A stretch of 60,000 nucleotides of DNA from Adiantum capillus-veneris (GCA_014529385.2 CM043944.1:53854768-53914767), one strand, 5' to 3'. Positions 33,008 to 40,093 are shown, numbered from the stretch's first letter. Numbers and translations: made by a program. The notes: a model not told the origin generated them from the sequence alone.

Positions 33008-34349
33008 GTCCTCTCTTCTACCTTAGTGATCTCTCTTCACCACATGTACCTTGTTCGTGTATGTGGCATTGCAAGAGTTCTAGATCGGAGTTGAGGTATC
33101 CATCGGATCACGAGTCAGTTCTTGTCTTCATTGCATCTTCCATTGCCACCTTTACATTGTTCCGACTTAGAAGCCTAGCCATTAGAATTGCCTAGGTAGT
33201 TTTGGTGCATATGCATCCCCTTATTAATAATCTATTATTGATAAGTGACATTTTCGAAGAGAAGTCGTGGGGTAACCATCTTCTGCACTATACAAGTGAC
33301 CCCTTGGTCACCCCTTGAGCATTCAATACAATACCATCTCATGGGCAGTCAGCGACTCAAAGTAGCATCAACCCCTAGCGTTTTCAAGCACCATCAGCAG
33401 ATCCATTAGTGTTTTCCAGCAGAATCATCAGCATTTGAATTTCAGCCATCCTCACCAATGTTTTCAACCCTTTACCGTGATGAGCCTGGCAGCAACCTAT
33501 CAGCCCTAGCGTTAGCAGTTTCCAGCCTCATTGCCGCCAGATCAGCCAGTGTTTTTAGAGTTCAGCCCATCAACATCATCTTCATCAGCACCCTCGACAT
33601 CGGCATTAGTAGATCAGCCCATAACCTCTCGTAGTTGCAAATCCACGTAGAGTTCCCTAGCGATTTCAGTTTTCAGCCCTCAGCCTCTCAAATCCAAGCA
33701 TCCAGTGCATGATCCCATGAGCATCTCAACATCCAGTGCCCATGTGGTCTGGTCTAGACTCTTGCCAATATTATTCCACTTGTAGAGGGCACCCAATTTC
33801 TGATGGACATATTCTATTATTCACCAATCTATCAAGCTCGTGGGGGTCATGGGGGAGCATATGTGGGTCATGCAATCCATATGTATTGGGGGTTGTGTGT
33901 GTGTTGGAAAGGGGGGGGGAGGGGGGGGGGGTGTCTTAGCAAGTGGAGGCTACTTGAATTTGCCCAGCGTTTAGCTGTTATCCACTAAACAGACAATTCT
34001 CTACATTCTGCCTAAAAAAGATTGCTCTATTCTGTGTCATTCAGGCAGCACAATTGCATCAATCAAAGCTTACTGAACCACACAAATCTAAACGAAAGAG
34101 TAGCTCATCTCGTGGAGAAAACAAAGAACAAACCTCTGACATCATGATGTGTGGTGTGTGTACTTGGATGTGTGTGGGAAGCTAGAAACGAATGAAAAAC
34201 TCACGCACGTTGGATTGAACGATCTCGACTGGGTGGGCGGGGACCGCTTCCTGCTTGAAGGAGGTAAGGCCGTGACGAAGCGTTTCATGCGGGTGGGTCG
34301 GATTAAACGGCAGGGACGTGCCCGTCTCTTCGTTCATCGCCATTGCCAT
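12758..34349 (-). CDS. UMP1: Proteasome maturation factor UMP1, four exons, giant intron 1
   Basis: UMP1 is the short-lived chaperone that helps assemble the 20S proteasome core and is degraded on maturation. The coding sequence is join(34349-34209, 14118-14018, 13032-12935, 12858-12758) on the minus strand. That is 141+101+98+101 bases, exactly 147 codons including the stop, or 146 aa, close to the usual ~140. Family marks are an N-terminal HETLRHGL...AHPVE block, the DIDRQILSR block, RPPGLLPSSMLGL followed by FGFEDFLNDP, and a C-terminal MDMHLRMEAQLGLSKGP. All introns are GT-AG. From HPVE to YGSA the spacing equals the plant family pattern as I recall it, without gaps. ATG 34349 was chosen, with 34343 and 34337 as in-frame alternatives. 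Intron 1 is 20,090 bp and retrotransposon-filled, so expression depends on very long intron splicing. Confidence 0.88.
12935..13032 (-). CDS. UMP1: UMP1 exon 3
   Basis: 98 bp between acceptor CTCTTCAG and donor GTACAG. It encodes the most diagnostic UMP1 segment, FQRPPGLLPSSMLGL through GFEDFLN. The leading G completes an Arg codon with AG from exon 2. Confidence 0.93.
13033..14017 (-). other. UMP1 intron 2
   Basis: 985 bp with donor GTATTTTTG and acceptor CTCTTCAG. It contains the second copy of the block also seen at 12281-12500. No coding similarity was seen inside. Confidence 0.85.
14018..14118 (-). CDS. UMP1: UMP1 exon 2
   Basis: 101 bp after acceptor TTGTGTAG, in phase 0 with exon 1. 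It encodes SEKHHRQTQRSLLERAYGSA and then VPLRMDIDRQILS plus two bases of Arg. The charged helix and the DRQILSR motif match UMP1. Confidence 0.92.
14680..14952 (-). other. Exon-like open frame inside UMP1 intron 1, unassigned
   Basis: A 90-codon minus-strand frame with protein-like composition; the opposite strand is also open and hydrophobic. It does not resemble UMP1, and the UMP1 splice phases are complete without it. It adjoins a Gypsy fragment at 14985, so it may be a decayed insertion. Confidence 0.2.
14985..15160 (+). pseudogene. Gypsy integrase zinc-finger fragment
   Basis: Encodes REAILDDGHDALMGGHKNM followed by a YWPKMRKDV motif. This is the His-His half of the Ty3/Gypsy integrase HHCC finger (usual form: HxxxxxGH...YWPGMxxDV). 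The Cys half is already frameshifted. No LTR belongs to it in this orientation. Confidence 0.75.
15172..15775 (-). repeat. LTR of a minus-strand Gypsy element (approximate ends)
   Basis: The left part (TGCAAACTACACACTTGGCA) recurs at about 16410-16465 beside a primer binding site. The middle (GGCCCCAAAGACTCGCGCCCC, TTACAAGGGATGCC) matches the LTRs at 18869 and 19598. The end points are approximate. Confidence 0.6.
15780..16373 (-). pseudogene. Gag remnant of the minus-strand Gypsy element
   Basis: Short minus-strand frames (16126-15845 and 16408-16208) lie directly inside the primer binding site at 16374-16386. This is where a Gypsy gag N-terminus belongs. Most of the element, including pol, is missing. 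The His-rich end comes from a CAT microsatellite. Confidence 0.45.
16374..16386 (-). other. Primer binding site (minus strand)
   Basis: The plus strand reads GCTCTGATACCAC; the minus-strand reading is GTGGTATCAGAGC. Confidence 0.8.
16387..16537 (-). repeat. Truncated 5' LTR of the minus-strand Gypsy element
   Basis: Matches 15178-15290. It is cut at 16538, where another LTR in plus orientation starts. It includes a (GA)n tract at about 16464-16488. Confidence 0.6.
16538..17090 (+). repeat. LTR of a plus-strand Gypsy fragment
   Basis: Starts TGTCACAAATGGG, ends GCTTGTTACA and is followed by a primer binding site. It carries the same blocks as the LTRs at 18869 and 19598 in reverse orientation (GGGGCGCCAGTCTTTGGGGC, TCGCGGTAGAATCTTGACTT). 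Confidence 0.8.
17092..17103 (+). other. Primer binding site of the plus-strand Gypsy fragment
   Basis: TGGTATCAGAGC one base after the LTR end. Confidence 0.9.
17305..18140 (+). pseudogene. Gypsy gag pseudogene, plus strand
   Basis: Pieces of one gag lie in three frames. A Lys-rich N-terminus ends DKIYSRWRVAIASPLK (17305-17580). A retrotrans_gag core follows with FSGFRDARTWWSTLLLR and a TWLKFKRLF motif (about 17741-17900). The last piece is SFKEQIEQFCCGLPTEI through ELMGLAKQGFAIHSS (about 17990-18130). The sequence stops abruptly near 18140, where a minus-strand copy of a related gag begins. Confidence 0.75.
18141..18854 (-). pseudogene. Gypsy gag pseudogene, minus strand
   Basis: Gag N-terminus from about 18810 (MDSSRDQSTSSASGYAGRD). 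A one-base frameshift near 18690 is followed by WSVDDATKMMLNFAKGPKFA, SFDEVHSQWRQPIEPPLKP, a coiled helix and a strongly basic/Ser-rich tail (SSSSSESSSSSSDSSEED, then KKGKKKAKKSKSR). The HSQWRQPIEPPLK segment is homologous to the SRWRVAIASPLK segment of the plus-strand copy. Everything after gag is missing. Confidence 0.75.
18855..18868 (-). other. Primer binding site of the minus-strand Gypsy fragment
   Basis: The plus strand reads TTTGATACCACTGT; the minus strand gives AGTGGTATCAAAG next to the LTR. One base differs from the usual TATCAGAG. Confidence 0.75.
18869..19595 (-). repeat. Gypsy LTR with CT tract and telomere-like motifs
   Basis: Runs from TGTAACAGACTTGG to TTTGTGACA on the plus strand, so in element orientation it reads TGTCACAAA...CTGTTACA. 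It contains a long (CT)n tract at about 19205-19289 and a cluster of GGGTTAGGGTTT-type motifs at 19450-19560. Confidence 0.85.
19205..19289. repeat. (CT)n microsatellite
   Basis: An uninterrupted run of about 40 CT units. It is responsible for the artefactual Leu-Ser and Arg-Glu repeat frames on the two strands. Confidence 0.97.
19598..20207 (-). repeat. Second Gypsy LTR in tandem
   Basis: Starts TGTAACAGACTTGG two bases after the previous LTR. It shares its blocks (TACCGCGACA, GGCCCCAAAGACTGGCGCCCC, TTACAAGGGATGCC) and its own (CT)n tract at about 19938-19999, and ends near TTTGTGA. No internal domain lies between the two copies. Confidence 0.8.
20208..20392. other. Short unassigned spacer
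   Basis: About 185 bp between the tandem Gypsy LTR and the older LTR. Possibly a remnant of an internal domain. No motif was recognised. Confidence 0.4.
20393..21223 (-). repeat. Older LTR of the inverted-LTR family, left part
   Basis: Starts TGTAATGTGCAATGG, compared with TGTAAGGTGCAGCGG in the young copy at 24802. Shared blocks, diverged throughout, include GGGTGCTCAAGGTTCC, GAGAGTCTTAATG, a CTGGTACAATG motif and GAAAACGCTAA. The sequence is interrupted at 21223 by the 5.8-kb element and resumes at 27004. Confidence 0.8.
21219..21223. repeat. Target-site duplication CAAAC (left)
   Basis: Identical to 26999-27003 on the far side of the inverted-LTR element. Confidence 0.92.
21224..23403 (+). 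repeat. Left LTR (plus orientation), 2,180 bp, with internal duplication
   Basis: Begins with the palindrome TGTCACGTGACA and ends TGCACCTAACA before the primer binding site. It contains two tandem ~0.9-kb units starting GGCACCTTCTCA at 21612 and 22517. Both are rich in the recurring motif CCTAGCGTTTTTGCATCTGC and related forms. Frames through it on both strands are artefacts of this repetition. Confidence 0.88.
23405..23416 (+). other. Primer binding site of the inverted-LTR element
   Basis: TGGTATCAGAGC immediately inside the left LTR. It fixes that LTR as plus orientation. Confidence 0.9.
23857..24226 (+). pseudogene. Gag-like N-terminal region with coiled coil (frameshifted)
   Basis: Starts at ATG 23857 (MVITRSGMDTSLGG), then a Pro-rich stretch. 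Near 24005 the frame shifts to a segment with strong coiled-coil character: DQEREAERKAYEEDMAAIER, further Glu/Gln/Arg heptads, and MLPLFSQMQAQIQQD before a TAG. It lies where gag should lie after the primer binding site. Such charged helical N-termini are common in plant Gypsy gag. No capsid core, knuckle or pol was seen. Confidence 0.5.
24280..24801 (+). pseudogene. Asp/His-rich repetitive frame ending at the inverted LTR
   Basis: Open frame whose first ~70 codons repeat a His/Asp/Asn/Leu unit (LHDDLNDNDEHD, LHNDLDDNDKHD) encoded by GCATGATGATTTGAATGAC-like DNA repeats. A second weak repeat follows (EEPILAFESRSTDPPQ and EEAILALEPWSKQPSQ), then a non-repetitive stretch. The frame continues into the right LTR only by chance. 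No family was recognised. Confidence 0.4.
24802..26998 (-). repeat. Right LTR (minus orientation), 2,197 bp
   Basis: The inner edge is TGTAAGGTGCAG, the reverse of the left LTR's end. The outer edge is GGATGTGTCACGTGACA, the reverse of its start. It contains the same two tandem units in reverse order, with a boundary near 25690. The target-site duplication CAAAC follows at 26999. Confidence 0.88.
27004..27222 (-). repeat. Older LTR of the inverted-LTR family, right part
   Basis: Continues the LTR broken at 21223. GGATATGCAACTACTCTAAG, GGACATGCAC, CAACTTGTCCACGCACACAT and AGGGTTAGATGTG align with the outer 200 bp of the young right LTR. Ends near 27222. Confidence 0.78.
27223..27912. other. 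Unassigned intronic DNA
   Basis: About 690 bp without recognised coding or repeat content. Ends in a (CT)n tract starting at 27913. Confidence 0.4.
27913..27982. repeat. (CT)n microsatellite, left copy
   Basis: About 35 CT units followed by a 66-bp segment ending GTGTATGTGGCATT at 28048. The CT tract and segment recur at 32952-33070. Confidence 0.97.
28049..28343 (+). repeat. 5' LTR of Copia-2
   Basis: From TGTTGGGTTAAAGG to GCGCTCATCA. It has an inverted stretch near 28105-28130 (GGTTCAATATAGGTTCATAT / ATTGAACC). The presumed left target duplication is GCATT at 28044-28048. Confidence 0.85.
28345..28357 (+). other. Primer binding site of Copia-2
   Basis: TTGGTATCAGAGC two bases after the LTR end. 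About 500 bp of leader follow before the gag ATG at 28855. Confidence 0.88.
28855..29861 (+). pseudogene. Copia-2 gag (pseudogene)
   Basis: ATG 28855 begins MASTSSSSDAKSLMEIKRFDG, a typical Copia gag start. A frameshift near 29065 shifts into the second frame, which carries the YENATPVNQVHLMRKL region. A TAG lies at 29418-29420 and a zinc knuckle CYQCGRKGHKKPDC at about 29538-29580. A Lys/Glu-rich spacer follows. A second TAG at 29859-29861 sits seven codons before the protease aspartate triad. Confidence 0.9.
29862..30350 (+). pseudogene. Copia-2 protease and GAG-pre-integrase region
   Basis: Protease active site WIVDSGASFHVT with an intact Asp-Ser-Gly (Asp at 29874). The YVPGIKKSLLSVGQ motif and the LWNKRLGHMSQKGLDVL pre-integrase motif follow. 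The frame ends near 30350 at a small frameshift. Confidence 0.9.
30325..31531 (+). pseudogene. Copia-2 integrase (pseudogene)
   Basis: Zinc-finger cysteines in CNDCLYGKQ, first aspartate in LIHSDV, the FVTFIDDCTRK motif and a TAG at 30517-30519. At the second aspartate (LRSDN) a short deletion removes the GGEY motif and breaks the frame. The glutamate motif NGVAERYNRTL lies in the 30677-31531 frame, with the HLRVFGYEAF and LFLGYG motifs typical of the Copia integrase C-terminus. Confidence 0.9.
31504..32951 (+). pseudogene. Copia-2 reverse transcriptase and RNase H, 3' truncated
   Basis: RT is largely intact: WDLVPLPKGRKAL, KARLVAKGYAQKEGIDF, VKTAFLHGDIEKDIYM, ALYGLRQSSRQWY and the LYVDDMLLAG box at 32044-32055. 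RNase H follows with KSTSGYVFAI, STTEAEYISA, DSQSAVYLAKN and TKHIDVRYHFIR. It reaches DNPADVLTKS and then runs into the CT tract, giving a spurious Leu-Ser repeat tail. The missing C-terminal ~20 residues and the 3' LTR make the element non-functional. Confidence 0.93.
32952..33070. repeat. (CT)n tract plus duplicated left flank of Copia-2
   Basis: CT repeat to about 33003, then a segment matching 27983-28048 with one mismatch (CAAATGTCC versus CAGATGTCC), ending GTGTATGTGGCATT. The sequence then continues as unique intron DNA (GCAAGAGTTCTAG). Confidence 0.9.
33290..33735 (+). repeat. Diverged LTR fragment of the inverted-LTR family
   Basis: Contains the family's recurrent motifs in plus orientation (CCCTAGCGTT, AGATCAGCC, GTTTTCAGC, TTTCAGCCC). 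It is too diverged for exact borders and has no primer binding site. Confidence 0.55.
33736..34208. other. Start of UMP1 intron 1 with G-rich tracts
   Basis: Contains two G runs (about 33911-33931, interrupted by a single A). It ends at the intron donor GTGCGTGAG on the minus strand (plus 34200-34208). No coding similarity. Confidence 0.6.
34209..34349 (-). CDS. UMP1: UMP1 exon 1
   Basis: Encodes 47 residues from MAMAMNEETG to VEIVQSN, including HETLRHGLTSFKQEAVPAHP, the conserved UMP1 N-terminal block (usual form HDxLRxGLxxVKxx...HPLE). It ends in phase 0 at donor GTGCGTGAG, which matches the phase-0 acceptor of exon 2, 20 kb away. GC content is higher than in the surroundings. Three in-frame ATGs (34349, 34343, 34337) leave the exact start open. 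Confidence 0.87.
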
Positions 34350-35468
34350 TCCCTCTCTGTGTGTGTTGGCAAGCGTGGCTCCTTTAGCACGCAATTGGAA
34401 CATTGGAATTCTTAGGGAAGGAGGGGGCACGCATTTAAATACTTAACTAGGATAGATGCAAATGATGTTAAACGTGAGTAAAACCAAGTGCAATAGACAA
34501 GAGCTTAGAGAATGTCTCGAGATGTCTTAAGCTTACAGGAAGTATTATTTCTATGACATCCACTGGAAACAGCCCACAGCTTCTATGCCACTGCCATGTT
34601 GGGCTATCGTGCAATCAACACGTTCCAAGTGATGACATTCCCAACAGGAAGGCCATCAAGAACTCCTCGTGCTTTCCTGTTGAGGGTATCAGGTCAAATT
34701 AAGAATAGCAATAGAAAGGCCAGGCATAACTCACATATTGGTCAAAGGATCACCAAGAATGACATATTTCCCCAACAATCCTTGACTTGCAGTATATCAC
34801 TATGATCTACTAAAAATAGCCCACATCTTCCATGCCATTGCCATGTTGGGCATATGCTGCAATCAACATGTTCCAAGTGATGATATTCTTGACAGGAAGG
34901 CCATCAAGAACTCCTAATGCTTTCTTGAGGGTACCACATCAGAAGAAAAACAATAGAAGATAGGCCACGCATAAAAAGGCGTAACTCTGAGCAAAAAAAA
35001 ATGACCCCTATGTGAGAGTGACGAGTGCTAATGTTGAGATGGCAAAAATAATCTTTGGGCTACTGATACGATAAAAATAGTGAAGGTGTCGTTTGAAAAA
35101 ACAAGACACATGGACAAATAAGGCTCTAGAGTTTTGAAAGTGAGTCTTTCTCTAATGAAATAATTATGCATTTAGGCAATAATTCAAACAAGAGAAAATA
35201 TTTCGTATTGGAAATGTCTTATAGCAAAGCATGATTGCGAATGTGATGCCTAGAGTAGTGATTGTGTCTTTTTACATGTGTGCATATTGATTTGCTTATT
35301 AAGGGCTAAGTTGGAATGAAATTATAAGGGATTCGTATTATCAATCAAGAGATTACCAATGCAAACCAAGACACTCGATTTCTAGAGAAAATAAATCAAA
35401 AAGTGATAACAATTTCATAATGAGATTTAGATGCTGTGGTTGTTGAAGCATCATGTTGTTTTAGAATG
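34350..35468 (-). promoter_or_regulatory. Presumed UMP1 promoter/upstream region with a tandem duplication
   Basis: Lies directly upstream of the UMP1 start. On the minus strand a TATTTAAAT sequence (plus 34433-34441) sits about 85-90 bp before the ATG and could be a TATA box. A diverged tandem duplication occupies about 34553-34980. No proteasome-associated control element was recognised with confidence. Confidence 0.4.
34553..34980. repeat. Two diverged tandem copies upstream of UMP1
   Basis: The copies begin near 34555 and 34800, about 245 bp apart. They share TGCCATGTTGGGC, GTTCCAAGTGATGA, GACAGGAAGGCCATCAAGAA, CTCCT and GCTTTC. Mismatches are scattered, so the duplication is not recent. 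Confidence 0.8.
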
Positions 35469-35473
35469 GCTAT

Positions 35474-37297
35474 TGTAATGGAATTAGCCTATTAACTTGA
35501 GAGTAGCGAAAATTAAAGAGAGTACTTTTGTGAAATTCCTTTATGAGCATAGCGGGTGAGCATAATTGATGGTAGCAACATAAACATAGCATTTAGTTAA
35601 CTTGGCATGAACAAAACTTTTGCAAGAGAGAGAATTTAGAGAACATAACAACAATTGAGAACTCGATTTATGTGAGCCGGTCCCCCCTCCAATAGGCATT
35701 TGTATTATGGTTTCTCCCATCAAGAGAGACTTGTTACAATACAATCTTTGTGTTCCTTGTGACCTAGGTGATGCAATGAAGATGGAAAGCTTCATGCATC
35801 ACAAGCATAACATAAACTTTGTGGAAAGCATTAACTATCCCAAGCCTCAGTACCAAGACCTCAAACACCTTTGAAGGTGGAGAGAGTTAGCAAGGAATGA
35901 GGGTAGGGAAGAGGAAGAAGAAACATTTCATAGGAGAAAGAACTAGTTGCTCACTTATCATCATTCTTCTTGCTAGCATACATAATAGTATAGTAATGAA
36001 GATGGAGAAGATGGCAAGCTTAAGCATTGAAGCATGGCTCTTGGTTGGATTTGCATTCCATAGCCAAAAGTGTTGGTGTAGGCTCTCAACCTCTCTACTT
36101 ACTTGGAGAAGGAGAGGGAGCTCTTGCACTTTGCACTTCACACAATGAGAGTGTGTGTGAGTGTGCGTGGGAGAGTATACCCCCTAAGCACGCCCCCTAC
36201 TTGCTTTGGTCGACCCCCCCTTGTAGCTCATACTTGCCAATCACAAGAAAGAGTCATACCGAGCAACAAGAGTAGCCTTGGGACAAGTGTCCCCCTTTCC
36301 CCTTTGAGAGAGGGGGCTTGATCAATGCTAAAACAATTAATTAAATCCACTAAATTATCATTGCACCCCTTGGAAGGCCAACCAATAGTCTTTAGGCACA
36401 CCATGAGGGTAACCTAGCTAGGGGCTTGACATGTGTCCTACTTGCCCCTTGGGCAAGGGGTGCCCTTTGGGAGAGAGAGTGGTCAAGCAACCATCCCCCC
36501 TTCTTGCATGGCTCGCTCCCTCCTTGTAGGGATTCATTTTGACTATTATGCCACCTCAAGCCCCTCAACCTTGGGCCTAGTTCGCACCACAAGCTTGGCC
36601 CTTAAGCCCCTCAACCTTGGGCCAACCAATAGTCTTTAGGCACACCATGAGGGTAACCTGGCTGGGGGCTTGACATGTGTCCTACTTGCCCCTTGGGCAA
36701 GGGGTGCCCTTTGGGAGAGAGAGTGGTCAAGCAACCACCCCCCCTTATTGCATGGCTCTCTCCCTCCTTGTAGGGATTCATTTTGACTTTTATGCCACCT
36801 CAAGCCCCTCAACCTTGGGCCTAGTTCTCACCACAAGCTTGGCCCTTAAGCCCCTCAAGCTTCGGTTGGGTTCTCACCTCAAGTACAGCCCTAGCATCTC
36901 AAGCATGAAAAGCACCTCAATCATCAAGCACCTCAAGCATCTCAGTCATCAAGCACCTCAAGCATCTCAATCATCAGGCATGTCAAGCACCTTAAGCTTG
37001 GCCCGGGTTCCCACCTGAAGCTCAGTCCTAGCCTACCTAAGGTCAAAGGACTTTTACACTAAACTATTGGAGGTCTTCAATGAAGCTAACCCTAAGGTCT
37101 TTATGCTCCATTGGCTAGCCTTGCTCTTTGATAGACCATGTCTCATTTGGGCCCCATTACCATTGGGCCCGTGTTGAGATAGATCTATAAGCATATGTCT
37201 ATATCCTAACCCTTGTTCCCGTTTATTCTCCCGCATTAAATGATCACTTTAATATGAGAAAATCATTTGGGTTGGTTAGATATTAGATTTTATGACA
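35474..37297 (-). repeat. 3' LTR of Gypsy-1 (left), with an internal duplication
   Basis: 1,824 bp against 1,587 bp on the right. The difference is explained by a ~243-bp tandem duplication starting GGCCAACCAATAGTCTTTAG at 36377 and 36620. Also holds repeated CAAGC(A/C)CCTCAAGCATCTC motifs at about 36890-36985. Confidence 0.9.
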
Positions 37298-37315
37298 TTA
37301 CCTCTCTCTTGAAAT
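37298..37315 (-). other. Polypurine tract of Gypsy-1
   Basis: On the minus strand the bases before the 3' LTR read CAAGAGAGAGGTAA. Confidence 0.65.
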
Positions 37316-37804
37316 CACAGTTGTCCTCGACTATGAGGTAGAAGAGATAAAGCCTTAGTCATAAGTCAATCTTACTTAGCGAATAGAGGATCCCTTTTTA
37401 CCCTACGACATCTTTCCAAGTTGGATGACCAATCCATTTGGTGCTTAGGAGACATACCTGTCGCAAGCATGTCTGCTCTTTAGTCCATTTCATTCTCCCA
37501 AAGTAGAGTGACAGATTCTACGTGGTGTTTGAGAGACGTCGTCATCACAAACATGATTCTAAGCATGCATACTATTTAAATTTGTGCACAATTAAAAAGA
37601 GAACTAGTCTTATAAGACAAAAACATGGGTCATTTAAAAGAAATTTGTACATTTGCTTTCTCTAATGTAGCATTGTAAGCATTGACAAGGTTCATACTAT
37701 CCTTAAGTTGTATTCCTTGCATCCATCTAGCATCTTCAAAAGGATAATTTTTGAACTTAATAAGATACCATCTGATAATCTTACCATGTCATAGTACCTT
37801 GTCT

Positions 37805-39150
37805 TCATGCCGAAGAATAGCTTCGGGTTGTAGCACCCTCTTCTTGGTCTTCAACTTCGGGAGGGTCTTCAATAATTGGTTCACTTGGTGGCTCTCCTTT
37901 GTAGGGCTTGAGTAGGCTCACATGAAAAGCATTGTGTATGAGCCAATGGTTGGGCAACTTGAGTTGGTAGGCCATCTCATTGATAGGTTTCAAGATTTGG
38001 AAAGGACCATAGTATCTTTTTGCTAGCTTAGCATAATACTTTTCATGGCTCGCAAGATTTTTGCCCGTTGTTTGCCTTAATCGAGCCCTTAGGAAACTTA
38101 ATGAAGACCCAATCATTTTCTTTGAACGTTAAGGCCCTTCTATGCTTGTCAGCAGCAGCTTTTTGCCCCTTTGTTGAGAGATGGATATAGCCTTCTTAAT
38201 CTTTTGCAAAGATTCTTGTAGGTTATGGCTATACTCATCGGCAATGTATGTACTTTGACTAGCAAGGGACTTTTTGGTCTTCCCTCTATGATCTCAAAAG
38301 GTGATTTTCCTGTAAAGGTATGTACAGTATTATTGTAGGCATACTCTACAAAAGGTAAGTACTTTTCTCATTGTGAGCGTTGATCTACTTCTGTAACATA
38401 AGTCTTTAGTAGATCGAGTATCGTAAGATTGGCTATCTCACTTTGGCCATCCGTTTGTGGGTGATAGGCCGAAGAGAAATTCAATCTTGTTCCTAGATTT
38501 TCAAAGAGACCTTTCTAGAAGTTACTGGTCATTTTAGAATCCCTATCTGACACGATGGATGTTGGTAATCCATGGTGTTTGAAAATCTGAGAAATGAAGA
38601 GAGTTGCCATTTGGTGTGCCTTAATAGTCTTTCAACAGGAATATAGGGCGCTTGCTTGCTAAACCTGTCAACTATTGTCCATGGAAATCAACTACTGTCC
38701 ATATTTCCATGGATAGACTTGGGTAATCCAAAGATGAAATCCATGGGTATACTCTTCCATGGTGAATTTGGATTAGGCAATGGTTGAAGTAATCCAGGTT
38801 GCTTCCCGCTGTCATACTTAGTCTTTTGGCATACTACACATTTTGAAGCATACTTTGTATCTCCACTTTCATGGTGGGCCAATAGAAATACGTCTCTACT
38901 CCTCGGAGAATAGGTTGAATACCTCTATGCCCCGCATAGGAGGAGCATTGGATTCATACATAACTTTCCCACGAAGGGAATGGGTAATACATAGCCTATT
39001 GCCATGGAGAAGATAACCATCCTGCAAGGTGAATGGTTCCTCTTTCTTCCCCAAAGCAAGGGCTGACATTATGTCTCTAAAGTCAGGGTCAATAGCATAC
39101 TCATCTATCATAGAAGATAGATCATTGTGAGTAGCTATAGACACACCGCA
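37805..39150 (-). pseudogene. Gypsy-1 integrase (pseudogene)
   Basis: Read on the minus strand from 39150: an N-terminal region with an HHCC finger (GDTKYASKCVVCQKTK at about 38860-38810). Then the first core aspartate in PMDFIFGLPKS, a second in SDRDSKM (about 38560-38540) and the glutamate in AYHPQTDGQSEIAN (about 38480-38440). The C-terminal [21 protein letters not shown] and [11 protein letters not shown] segment ends near 37805. Frames change several times between 38690 and 38116. Confidence 0.88.
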
Positions 39151-39262
39151 TTAACTGTTGGTCATCGTGAAAGTGCATCAGCAACTTGATTGTGCTTACC
39201 AGCAATGTGAGCAATATGGAAATTAAAATTGTGAAATAAAATTCTCCAACCTCATTTGTTTG

Positions 39263-40093
39263 TCAAAAAGCTTGGTTTGCATCATGAAAAGGACTTTGGT
39301 GGTCGGTTCGTAGAATAAATGGAGTCCCCAATAAGTAGTGCTTATATATGTCAAGGGCATGTACAACAGCTAAAATTTCTTTCTCATAAATTCCCAAGAC
39401 TCGTTCATCGATATTGAGCCTTCGGCTCTCACATGCTATGGCATGCCCTTCTTGAAGCAAAACTACTCCAAGGCAATCACCACAAGCATCACATTGGACC
39501 TCAAATGGCTTTGAGAGACCGGGAAGCATGAGGACTGGTTGGGGGGTAAGCTTCTCCTTGAGCTTGTCAAAAGCATTTTGCTCCTTAGCAGTCCATGCAT
39601 ACTTAATGTTCTTCTTAGTTAAGTCATGTAGTGGTCCTGCTATTTGAGAGAATTTTGCTATGAAGCATCTATAGTATGCGCACATACCAATAAAGCTTCT
39701 TAGCTCATGTAGATTCCTTGGATTAGGCCATGCTTTTATAACCTCTAACTTTGATGGATCCATATGGGTACCATCTTGAGAGATAATATGACCTAGGTAT
39801 TGAATCTCTTGGAGGAAAAATTCGCTTTTCTTTTGGTTGAGAAAAAGCTTGTTCTTCCTCACTGCTTGAAAAATCACTTGGATATGTTCCTTCAAAGACT
39901 TGGAGTAGATGATGATATCATCAAAGAACACTCCAAGGAATTTGCGGTAGGGTCTAAAAATTTTCTCCATTAGACGATTGATCGTGGTTGGTGCATTAGT
40001 CAAGCCAAAAGGCATGACTAGATATTAATAAAGGCCAAACGTTGTACGAAAGGCGGTCTTTAGAATATCTTCATCAACTATCCTTATTTGATG
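39263..40093 (-). pseudogene. Gypsy-1 reverse transcriptase (C-terminal part) and RNase H
   Basis: The frame begins at the nested insertion (IRIVDEDILKTAFRT) and has a TAA where GLYQYLVMPFGLTNAP is expected. It then carries the catalytic box VFFDDIIIYS (about 39928-39899), the NQKKSEFF and LGHIIS motifs, and RNase H with FEVQCDACGDCLGVVLLQ, a YEKEILAVVHAL motif and LRTDHQS. The first part of RT lies on the other side of the nested element at 46217-46500. Confidence 0.93.

Larger units (their letters stand above)
14119..34208 (-). other. UMP1 intron 1, 20.1 kb, filled with nested retrotransposons
   Basis: Bounded by donor GTGCGTGAG next to 34209 and acceptor TTGTGTAG next to 14118, both phase 0. 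Recognisable LTR-element DNA covers most of about 14985-33735. Only the ends (14119-14980 and 33736-34208) and 27223-27912 look like possible original intron. Confidence 0.85.
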
